DNA of 10,762 nucleotides from Planctomycetota bacterium (GTDB lineage Bacteria > Planctomycetota > Planctomycetia > Planctomycetales > Planctomycetaceae): contig JAJRTM010000404.1 in NCBI GenBank assembly GCA_024278285.1, positions 1 through 10,762 on the forward strand, given 5' to 3'. The notes beneath the pieces were generated by a model, which saw only the letters and a program-made list of their open reading frames with translations, was not told the origin of the DNA and ran no database searches. Of the stretch, positions 5,056 through 10,762 are shown piece by piece (position 1 is the first letter of the stretch; each line of letters begins with the position of its first letter). The position numbers were made by a program, and so were the translations under genes.

Positions 5056-7470
5056 ATGCGGAAACGAATACTTGTAAGCTTTCTTGCTCTTCTCGTTGTG
5101 GGACAAAACGGTTTAGTTAATGCAGCCGATGATCCGTTGACGGCTCAGAATGTTCTCCAATCGATCAAGCGAGGGCGAGAATATATTATCAGTAAACAAC
5201 AGCCCGATGGTTCCTGGAGTGGCGTTGGTCCAAGCACATTTCAAGTTGGTGTGACGAGTTTGTGCCTGCTTTCGTTAATGAACGCCGGGATGACGCCGGA
5301 CGATCCTGCGATCTCGCGCGGTTTGAAATGGTTACGCACTGTCAAAGAGCCGGCTCCGAATTTTACTTACGAAATTTCTTTGATGATTATGGCTCTGACT
5401 ACTGCCAAGGAGGGAGCCCGAGATAATTTACGAATATTCAATTTGGCACAAAAACTGGAAAATGGGCAGAGGAAAACCGGAGAAAACAGTGGCGGATGGG
5501 GCTACACCGGCGGCATGAGTGGTTCAGACCGAAGTAACGTCCAATACGCGATTCTTGGCCTGCGCGATGCGGCCTATTATGGAATCCCTGTTGATCGGAA
5601 AGTTTGGGTACGGACCCGTGAACATTGGTTGAATTCTCAAAACGCGGATGGCGGCTGGAGTTATAACGAGCAAAGCGGCAGAGGAAGCACCGGGAGTATG
5701 ACCGTTGCAGGTCTTGCTTCGCTGGCAATCACTTCAAGCTTTTTGCAGGAGGGAAAAGAAGAAGACGCCCAGGGCAATCCGATCTGCTGTCGGCCTCCCG
5801 AATCAGACGAACCGATGGAGCGGGCGGTCCGTTGGATGGCGAGAAACTTTTCTGTGCATTCCAACCCCAAAGGGGGACAGCATTGGCTTTACTATCTGTA
5901 TGGCTTGGAACGAGCGGGACGGCTCAACGGTCGTCGGTTTTTTGGCACGCACGATTGGTATCGCGAAGGGGCACGGGTTCTGCTTAACAAACAAAGCAAA
6001 CGGGACGGCTCGTGGATCGGAGCTGGTAGTGGAGAAAGTAATCCCATCGTTGGTACTTCGTTTGCCCTGCTTTTTTTATCCAAAGGGTTAGCACCGGTTC
6101 TGATCAATAAAATGAAGCTTGGCCCCAGAGACCCGGATGACCGGGAACAGGTTCTGGGTAAATTATGGAATCGGCACCCGAAAGATATCCATAATCTGGT
6201 GGAACATATCAGCAAATTGCCAAAGTGGCCCAAGCTGCTTACCTGGCAAGTATTTGATTTCGATAAAGCGGTCGCCCATAACGGTTTGCAGGAAATGATG
6301 CAGGCACCAATTCTGTTCGTCACTTCCGAAAACGATCTTTCCGAATTGATGTCTGACAAACATATCGAAATGCTGCGAGATTATTTCACGCAAGGGGGTT
6401 TTCTTTTCGTATCGAGAGGCTGTAAAAGTAAATCGTTCGATGAAGGAATGTACCAACTTGTTGAACGACTTTTCCCGGATGGAACGACATCGTTAATGCC
6501 GCTCGCAGAAACACACCCGGTTTATCGCAGCGAATATCTACTGAAACCGCAAAATGTCAAACTGTTTGGTGTCGATGTCGGCTGTAGAACCGCGATCATC
6601 TATTCGCCCGAAGACCTCGGTTGTTTATGGGATAAACGCATGGTGATCGAACCACCCGGTCGCAGCCAGGATCTCAAAACGGCCATTGCCCGCTCACTAC
6701 GAATTGGCGTCAATGTGGTCGCGTATGTCACAGGTCGCGAACCGCCCAACAAACTGGATGAGCAAAAACTGCTTGATGAATCGGAAGATCGCGACACACT
6801 TCGCGGCATTCTAAAAATAGCCAAGCTGAGACACACCGGCGACTGGGATGCTGCGCCAAACGCGGTGAAGAAACTGCTCCAGGCTCTCGAAAAATCGTTC
6901 GGCATTATTTCTGGAAACAAACCGAATAAACTGCCCGCCAGCGATCCTGCACTGTATCGTTTTACGTTGCTTTATATGCACGGCCAGCGTTCGTTCGAAC
7001 TTTCACAAGAAGAGATTCGTAACGTCCGCAGATATCTGGAACATGGCGGCGTTTTGTTTGTTGATGCCTGTTGCGGTTCCCCTAAGTTTGATGTCAGTTT
7101 TCGAAAACTGATGAAGCAGATGTTCCCGGATATTCCACTGGAAAGAATCCCGGTGAAGCATGAACTCTTCTCGCAGGAAATTGGTCACAATCTGGAATCC
7201 GTCCGCAGACGGGCACCGCTTAACGATGAAGGGAAAGGCGTTCTCAAGCCGGTGGAACGCAACGGACCGCCGTTTCTGGAAGGGATTAGTATCGACGGAC
7301 GATATGCGGTTATCTACAGTAAGTACGATATTTCCTGTGCGTTGGAAAAACAGACCTCCCTTTCCTGCATCGGCTACGTTCCGGAAGACGCCGCAAAAAT
7401 CGCCAGCAATGTCGTTCTCTATTCCGTGCTGCAAGATGTCGTTCCGGAAGATTCACAGAAAAAGAAGTAG
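5056..7470 (+). CDS. Exported protein: squalene-cyclase-like alpha/alpha-toroid fused to two DUF4159 domains
   Basis: An 804-residue protein with a signal peptide (1-23, VNA before ADD). Residues about 28-345 form a prenyltransferase/squalene-oxidase-repeat toroid with QW-type motifs QQPDGSW (48-54), QNADGGW (195-201) and QSKRDGSW (313-320) plus GGWGYTG. The Asp-x-Asp-Asp acid motif of squalene-hopene cyclases is absent, so cyclisation is not expected. Two DUF4159 domains follow: about 366-560 (LTWQVFDF, APILFVTS, QGGFLFVSRGCKSKSFD) and about 586-795 (IAKLRHTGDWDAAPNAV, LLYMHGQ, HGGVLFVDACCGSPKFD, MFPDIPLERIP). The canonical DACCGS-x-x-FD is intact only in the second. The family is common in planctomycetes and its function unknown; a binding or scaffolding role outside the cytoplasm is inference. 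ATG 5056 is chosen for AGAAGGA at 5043-5049 and the signal peptide. It is divergent from the ABC permease. Confidence 0.88.
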   Translation: MRKRILVSFLALLVVGQNGLVNAADDPLTAQNVLQSIKRGREYIISKQQPDGSWSGVGPSTFQVGVTSLCLLSLMNAGMTPDDPAISRGLKWLRTVKEPAPNFTYEISLMIMALTTAKEGARDNLRIFNLAQKLENGQRKTGENSGGWGYTGGMSGSDRSNVQYAILGLRDAAYYGIPVDRKVWVRTREHWLNSQNADGGWSYNEQSGRGSTGSMTVAGLASLAITSSFLQEGKEEDAQGNPICCRPPESDEPMERAVRWMARNFSVHSNPKGGQHWLYYLYGLERAGRLNGRRFFGTHDWYREGARVLLNKQSKRDGSWIGAGSGESNPIVGTSFALLFLSKGLAPVLINKMKLGPRDPDDREQVLGKLWNRHPKDIHNLVEHISKLPKWPKLLTWQVFDFDKAVAHNGLQEMMQAPILFVTSENDLSELMSDKHIEMLRDYFTQGGFLFVSRGCKSKSFDEGMYQLVERLFPDGTTSLMPLAETHPVYRSEYLLKPQNVKLFGVDVGCRTAIIYSPEDLGCLWDKRMVIEPPGRSQDLKTAIARSLRIGVNVVAYVTGREPPNKLDEQKLLDESEDRDTLRGILKIAKLRHTGDWDAAPNAVKKLLQALEKSFGIISGNKPNKLPASDPALYRFTLLYMHGQRSFELSQEEIRNVRRYLEHGGVLFVDACCGSPKFDVSFRKLMKQMFPDIPLERIPVKHELFSQEIGHNLESVRRRAPLNDEGKGVLKPVERNGPPFLEGISIDGRYAVIYSKYDISCALEKQTSLSCIGYVPEDAAKIASNVVLYSVLQDVVPEDSQKKK

Positions 7471-7488
7471 CAGAATATTTCTGGAAAA

Positions 7489-7510
7489 CCTAACCCGGCA
7501 TCGCCGGAAC
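7489..7510 (+). repeat. Mini hairpin repeat G, copy 1
   Basis: CCTAACCCGG, five bases, then CCGGAAC. The same 10- and 7-base flanks with a different five-base middle occur at 10556-10577. This copy extends its stem (CCGGC-ATC-GCCGG). It lies 19 bases after the stop of the toroid/DUF4159 gene, so it may act in 3' end formation, but no T-run follows. Confidence 0.5.
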
Positions 7511-7538
7511 CAAAGAGGAAAGTAAGCGTTAGGAAAAA

Positions 7539-7688
7539 GTAGGATGGCGTGCTTGCACCCATCAAATGTGGTTTCCAGTGCATTAGTCTCATGCCGGTGG
7601 ATCAAGGGAAGGATAATAACATTTTTTACTCTATTTTTCATTGAACGCAACTCGGCACGCGAAGATGGGTGCAAGCACACCATCCTAC
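7539..7688. repeat. Repeat element E: REPIN-like inverted pair
   Basis: Two 25-base arms, 7539-7563 and 7664-7688, are reverse complements except for one base. Each arm begins with GTAG (CTAC at the right end) followed by its own imperfect hairpin, GATGGCGTGC against GCACCCATC in the left arm. GTAG next to a REP palindrome, present twice in inverted orientation around a short spacer, is the described layout of a REPIN. It sits between the convergent toroid/DUF4159 and GNAT genes. The short reading frames across it, starting MACLHPS or MVCLHPS on the two strands, are simply the two arms translated. A half copy of the arm occurs at 734-752. Confidence 0.82.
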
Positions 7689-7803
7689 GACAAATTGAAA
7701 AATTGAAGGTGCAATGGAATGATTTTATTTCTGTTTATTTGTGGTTCAAAACAATTCCTATAAAATATCCTGCCACTTTTACGCAGTATTTCATTGAATA
7801 AGA
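7672..7803 (+). repeat. Dispersed repeat R, copy 2
   Basis: This aligns with 734-870. It starts within the right arm of element E (CAAGCACACCATCCT) and continues through CNACAAANTGAAAA, a TTATTTGTGGTTCAAAA segment, and AAATATCC-x-GCCACTTTT to GTATTTCATTGA. The copy ends eight bases before the stop of the convergent GNAT gene. Together with element E it fills most of the 340-base gap 7471-7810, where no gene is apparent. Confidence 0.68.
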
Positions 7804-7810
7804 GCCTAAC

Positions 7811-8317
7811 CTACTTTTCTGTCGCCTTTGTTTCCTGTTTGAATTCGACGAAACCAGCCTTTTTGTAATTGGTCAGAGCAGCCGGATGATCCAGCGTGCA
7901 GGTGTGAAGCCAGAATCGTTTTGGCTGGTAGCTCCAAACTTGATTAACGGTCCATTGCAAAAACCATTTCCCCAGTCCTTGACCAATAAATTCAGGAAAC
8001 AAACCAAACTGCACCATTTCAATTTCGTCTGGCTGTCGTCGGTCCAGTTCTGCAAACCCAGCGGGGGAGCCATCAACATACAGAACATGCAACTCGTTTT
8101 GTGAATGATTGATAATCGCAGCTAACTCGTCATCGGCAAGTTTTTTTCGATTGACCCAGTTATAATCTTTTCCGACCGCGTTGTACAAATAACGATAAAA
8201 GGAAACCAGCGGATTGCGAGCATGAAGCACGTTCAATTCACACGCCAGCGCCGGCAATTCTTGCGGTGAAGCAGAGAGCATTTCAAGGTAGTAAACGGTG
8301 ACATCAACAGTCGGCAT
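7811..8317 (-). CDS. GNAT family N-acetyltransferase
   Basis: A 168-residue single-domain protein of normal GNAT length. The central strand pair HVLYVDGSPAGFAELD (77-92) leads to motif A, VQFGLFPEFIGQGLGKWFL (102-120), whose Q/G-x-G-x-G/K loop (GQGLGK, 112-117) binds the pyrophosphate of acetyl-CoA. Motif B, LHTCTLDHPAALTNYKKAGFVE (137-158), has the usual Asn-x-Tyr-x-x-x-Gly-Phe ending with the likely general-acid Tyr151. It probably acetylates a small amine or a protein amino group in the cytosol; the substrate cannot be inferred. No strong Shine-Dalgarno precedes the ATG. It is divergent from the small membrane protein gene with only 33 bases between start codons, so regulatory sites must overlap one or both. 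Confidence 0.9.
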   Translation of the reverse strand: MPTVDVTVYYLEMLSASPQELPALACELNVLHARNPLVSFYRYLYNAVGKDYNWVNRKKLADDELAAIINHSQNELHVLYVDGSPAGFAELDRRQPDEIEMVQFGLFPEFIGQGLGKWFLQWTVNQVWSYQPKRFWLHTCTLDHPAALTNYKKAGFVEFKQETKATEK

Positions 8318-8350
8318 TTTGTCTCACTTAAAAGATGATCAGAGGTTTGA

Positions 8351-8680
8351 ATGTTAAAATTATTTTCTCGTAGCCTTGGTTGTATCGGTATCGCTCTGGT
8401 ATTTGTTTTGCTTACCTATGTAGCAAGTTATGCCGTTTTTCTCAAATTCGCACTTGATGCAAATTCTATGTACTACAGATCGCCAATATTTTATCGTCCT
8501 GTTGAATGGATGATCGTTAAAACGCCGCTTCAATCAATGTTACTTCGATGGTCAGAATGTCTCGGCGTGCGTGGAAGAACGGAAATGCAGTCTTACTATT
8601 TCGCACAAGGAATATCGGATCCTCCAGAAGAAATAGACATCAATTTTGGTCCAGATGGAGATGGTTTAATCCATGAGTGA
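8351..8680 (+). CDS. Unrecognised small membrane protein
   Basis: A 109-residue protein I do not recognise. Residues about 9-34 (LGCIGIALVFVLLTYVASYAVFLKFA) form one hydrophobic helix that would act as a signal anchor, with MLKLFSRS giving a positive inside end. The rest (35-109) is soluble and tyrosine-rich early on (SMYYRSPIFYRPVEWM). It ends in an acidic tail with EEIDINFGPDGDG. AGAGG at 8341-8345, five bases before ATG 8351, supports translation. Length, start signal and a clear N-terminal membrane helix argue for a real gene. Function is unknown; closeness to the divergent GNAT gene may be accidental. Confidence 0.65.
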   Translation: MLKLFSRSLGCIGIALVFVLLTYVASYAVFLKFALDANSMYYRSPIFYRPVEWMIVKTPLQSMLLRWSECLGVRGRTEMQSYYFAQGISDPPEEIDINFGPDGDGLIHE

Positions 8681-8720
8681 CTTCGTTTCCCAGGATGGAA
8701 TGCTTGCCTGATAACGCATC

Positions 8721-8790
8721 GCTCAAACAATAACTGTTACATCTATGGATGGCCTATCCCTTCCCCAAACGGCTATTCTTGTTTGATCAA
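8721..8790. repeat. Repeat element D: short element with family-type ends
   Basis: GCTCAAACAATAACTGTTA (8721-8739) matches the left ends of A and B. It is followed by TATGGATGGCC, as B continues with TTTGGATGGCC. The right end, TTGTTTGATCAA (8779-8790), read in reverse is TTGATCAAACAA, the start of the same terminal sequence. It is only about 70 bases long, so it may be an internally deleted copy lacking the CAGACGC hairpins. It occupies the gap between convergent stops at 8680 and 8794. Confidence 0.6.
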
Positions 8791-8793
8791 TAC

Positions 8794-10272
8794 TTACTTT
8801 CGTTTTGCTAATTTAATCTCTTTCAATTGCTGAAATTCCGGCATCTTTTTATAGTAATCATCCAACGGAAAACAACCGGAAATCAAACCATTGCGCGGAC
8901 CAGTGGTGCAGTCACTGAAGGTTCTGCAAATTTTCTTTTTCGCTTTGTAGTTTTCCCCACGAAGAACCTGTGCGGGGAGTTGCCATTGGCTCAGTAGTAA
9001 TCGACCGATTCCCACAAAGTCGACATTTCCTCGCCTGAGAACCGCTTGGGCAACATGGGGCAGATACTCTTGAAAATAAGTGTAGGCGGTGCCGACCATT
9101 GCAATGCCGGGCACTGCTTTTTTGATCTGTGCCACCGCCTGAATTTGCCGAACGCACCCCACAAGCGGGTCTTCGGGAGGTTGATATCCATCAGACGGCG
9201 GGAAATAAGCGGGGCGTTGAATATGCGGATTGTAATAAGGCGATCCCGCAGAAAGATTCACCAACGTAATCCCCAGCTCATCTCGCATCAGTTCAAGAAG
9301 TTTGATCGGTTCTCGCAAATCGATTTGCAGTGGTGAGTCTCTATCACAACCAAAACCAGCGTAGTCTGTTCCGCTATAAGGCATTGGCTCCCCGATGCCC
9401 GGACGCCCTGTTTTTTCATCAACGCCAGCCGGTTGAAACGGGAGAAGATCGAACAAAGAAAGTCGCACGCCAATTTGCAATTCGGGACAGACTGCGTGAA
9501 TCCCCTCACAAATTTCTCGCAAGAAACGAGTTCGTCCACGAAAGTCGCCACCATATTTTCCGGGACGATTAAAACCGGAAAGCAGTTCGTGTCCCAGATA
9601 TCCATGACAATGTTTGATGTCCACAAATTGAAAGCCAACTCGCGATGCAATTTGAGCCGCCTGAATGTACTTTTCAATCAATTGCTCCAGATCGGCATCA
9701 CTCAGAATGGCTGAATCGTCATCCGGCGATAAACCGATTCGTTCATCCAACAACGGATGATGATAAGCGATCTGCGGTTCCAGTTTTGTTTTATCGTTCG
9801 GCCTGCAATACCGCCCGGAATGCGTCAATTGCAATCCAACAAACAGATCATCACAGGAATTTTCTCCGAACTGTTTGATGTGAGCCTGCTTCAAAACATC
9901 GAGTAATTCACTCAATGATTTTTCGTTTTCCGGATTGATCATCAACTGATTTGGATTGGCACGCCCTTGCGGAGAGACTGCCACCGCTTCGCCGCCCCAG
10001 ATTAGTTTGCAACCCGATTCGCCAAAATTATTCCAACGCCGAAAGGTATGTTCACTCGGCTTCCCCTCTCGCGATCCATCCCAACCTTCCATCGGATGCA
10101 CCGCCCAGCGATTTCCCACCAGAAAATTTCCCACTTGCAAAGGCTGAGCCAAGGGAGACTGCTGCTGTTGACTAAGCGGCTCATCATCCACCGGCAATTC
10201 AAGCTCCAGATGAGAAAGATAGTCCCGAAATTCATCAACCGTTTTCAGTGATGCAATACGTCGATAAGCCAT
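8794..10272 (-). CDS. Old Yellow Enzyme-family NADH:flavin oxidoreductase
   Basis: A 492-residue FMN TIM-barrel enzyme. Recognisable parts are VGNRWAVHPMEG (52-63), GCKLIWGGEAVAV (87-99), VGLQLTHSGR (145-154), FVDIKHCHGYLGHELLS (216-232), then RPGKYGGDFRGRTRFLREI (236-254), LVNLSAGSPY (337-346), and the FMN-phosphate loops VGTAYTY (393-399) and VGIGRLLL (420-427). The usual His-x-x-His/Asn substrate pair is Lys220-x-x-His223 here. Cys449, Cys455 and Cys467 near the end resemble the iron-sulfur ligand region of 2,4-dienoyl-CoA reductases, but the C-x2-C-x3-C-x11-C pattern is incomplete, and the C-terminal FAD/NAD(P)-binding domain of that group is missing. It should reduce an activated alkene or a related substrate with NAD(P)H; the exact substrate is unknown. 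No clear Shine-Dalgarno precedes the start. Confidence 0.88.
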   Translation of the reverse strand: MAYRRIASLKTVDEFRDYLSHLELELPVDDEPLSQQQQSPLAQPLQVGNFLVGNRWAVHPMEGWDGSREGKPSEHTFRRWNNFGESGCKLIWGGEAVAVSPQGRANPNQLMINPENEKSLSELLDVLKQAHIKQFGENSCDDLFVGLQLTHSGRYCRPNDKTKLEPQIAYHHPLLDERIGLSPDDDSAILSDADLEQLIEKYIQAAQIASRVGFQFVDIKHCHGYLGHELLSGFNRPGKYGGDFRGRTRFLREICEGIHAVCPELQIGVRLSLFDLLPFQPAGVDEKTGRPGIGEPMPYSGTDYAGFGCDRDSPLQIDLREPIKLLELMRDELGITLVNLSAGSPYYNPHIQRPAYFPPSDGYQPPEDPLVGCVRQIQAVAQIKKAVPGIAMVGTAYTYFQEYLPHVAQAVLRRGNVDFVGIGRLLLSQWQLPAQVLRGENYKAKKKICRTFSDCTTGPRNGLISGCFPLDDYYKKMPEFQQLKEIKLAKRK

Positions 10273-10314
10273 TTGTTGATACCATCAAAGGAAGGATTGT
10301 GGAGGTTAAGGATT

Positions 10315-10556
10315 GTTCGATCAATAACTGTCATGATCTTTGGATGCCCCAGACGCATCGCGTCTGGGTGACGCAGTCACAAGAAGTCTTATCAGACACT
10401 CTGCCTGGACAATAATCGCCCCTTCTTTTTTTCCGTTTCATGTTTTTTTCCTTCGTTGGAAACCACATTCTCGGCATCTTGTTGCAGTGCAACTCAGACG
10501 CGATGCGTCTGAGCCATCCCTGTAATGAAATGCGACAGTAATTGTTCGAGTGATCC
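10315..10556. repeat. Repeat element C: palindromic element, sister copy of B
   Basis: The left end GTTCGATCAATAACTGTC (10315-10332) faces GACAGTAATTGTTCGAGTGA (10534-10553), an imperfect inverted repeat. The subterminal hairpins CCCAGACGC/GCGTCTGGG (10348-10368) and CTCAGACGC/GCGTCTGAG (10493-10513) are identical to those of B, and the sequence between them is closely similar. After the right hairpin C reaches its end within about 45 bases, whereas B is longer. The right end is more like that of element A (AATTGTTCGAG) than that of B. It lies upstream of the oxidoreductase start. No gene is seen in 10273-10762. Confidence 0.82.
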
Positions 10557-10577
10557 CTAACCCGGATAAACCGGAAC
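10556..10577 (+). repeat. Mini hairpin repeat G, copy 2
   Basis: CCTAACCCGG, ATAAA, CCGGAAC: the same flanks and total length as the copy at 7489-7510, with a different centre. It directly abuts the right end of element C and precedes element F. Confidence 0.5.
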
Positions 10578-10593
10578 TATAATTTATGAATCA

Positions 10594-10751
10594 GGGTAGC
10601 CCGACCACTTTAGTGGTTGGGTGCCGCCAGGCACAAGATGAATGCGCCATGTGAGTTAGATTTAATTTGAGCTTCCAATAATCTTGGAGACCACATGGCG
10701 CATTCGTCTTGTTGCTACGCAACCCAACCGCTAAAAGCGGATGGGCTACCC
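10594..10751. repeat. Repeat element F: REPIN-like nested hairpin
   Basis: Outer arms 10594-10622 and 10722-10751 are imperfect inverted repeats. Each begins GGGTAGCCC and contains its own hairpin: CCCGACCAC-TTTA-GTGGTTGGG on the left (10600-10621), CCCATCCGC-TTTTA-GCGGTTGGG on the right when read from the minus strand. GTAG directly precedes each hairpin. A second, inner inverted pair (10633-10653 and 10692-10712) matches at 20 of 21 positions around ATGGCGCATTC. The whole 158 bases could fold as one long stem. There is no gene inside; the element ends about 11 bases before the window edge. Confidence 0.85.
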
Positions 10752-10762
10752 AATTATTTTAA

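Noticed and set aside
5056..6240. Squalene-hopene cyclase or oxidosqualene cyclase
   Set aside because: QW-type repeats are present but the catalytic Asp-x-Asp-Asp motif is absent, the domain is only about half the length of a cyclase, and the protein is exported and fused to DUF4159.
7544..7801. Short plus-strand frame starting MACLHPS and its mirror frame on the minus strand (7453-7683)
   Set aside because: Both are translations of the two arms of REPIN-like element E and of repeat R; similarity between strands comes from the inverted repeat, not from a gene.
9288..9677. Minus-strand frame of 129 codons inside the oxidoreductase gene
   Set aside because: Out-of-frame shadow of a gene whose own frame carries clear family motifs.
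8794..10272. Full 2,4-dienoyl-CoA reductase (FadH)
   Set aside because: The protein stops after the barrel and cysteine region; the C-terminal FAD/NAD(P)-binding domain is missing and the four-cysteine cluster is incomplete.
10340..10525. Plus-strand frame of 61 codons over element C
   Set aside because: It reads through the CAGACGC hairpins and the repeat core shared with B; no start signal or homology.

Overview
The window looks like a piece of a planctomycete chromosome (phylum Planctomycetota, inference). The markers are a secreted DUF1080 (3-keto-disaccharide hydrolase type) protein, a large exported protein joining an alpha/alpha-toroid to DUF4159 domains, a FadB/FadJ-like gene start, and moderate G+C with weak or absent Shine-Dalgarno sequences at several starts. 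No rRNA, tRNA, CRISPR array, transposase or phage gene was seen.

Layout: (1) 1-141, minus strand, the N-terminus of an enoyl-CoA hydratase-type protein running off the left edge. (2) 142-887, a long non-coding gap carrying nested palindromic repeat A and a REP-like half site. (3) 888-1289, plus, a DUF4870 membrane protein. (4) 1402-2148, plus, the secreted DUF1080 protein, followed by a strong hairpin terminator. (5) 2228-3103, minus, a DUF4349 lipoprotein. (6) 3104-3498, repeat B. (7) 3499-4869, minus, a MacB/FtsX-type ABC permease without its ATPase, preceded by a possible 17-residue leader ORF. (8) 5056-7470, plus, the toroid/DUF4159 protein with a credible sigma70-type promoter. (9) 7471-7810, REPIN-like element E and a dispersed repeat. 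(10) 7811-8317, minus, a GNAT acetyltransferase, divergent from (11) 8351-8680, plus, an unrecognised small membrane protein. (12) 8681-8793, short repeat D. (13) 8794-10272, minus, an Old Yellow Enzyme-like flavin oxidoreductase. (14) 10273-10762, repeat C and REPIN-like element F.

The genes do not form one pathway. Most are single transcription units facing alternating directions, typical of planctomycete chromosomes. Envelope functions dominate: a lipoprotein, an ABC permease, two exported proteins and two small membrane proteins.

The most unusual content is intergenic. Most gaps longer than about 110 bases hold an imperfect palindromic element; the exceptions are 1290-1401 and the divergent promoter region 4870-5055. 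At least five hairpin families are present. Two of them (E, F) have the layout of REPINs: two inverted REP hairpins, each preceded by GTAG. Three elements (A, B, C), and probably a short fourth (D), share the same outer end containing AATAACTGT although their inner hairpins belong to different families. This suggests a set of small non-autonomous elements mobilised or copied in trans, by an enzyme not encoded in this window.
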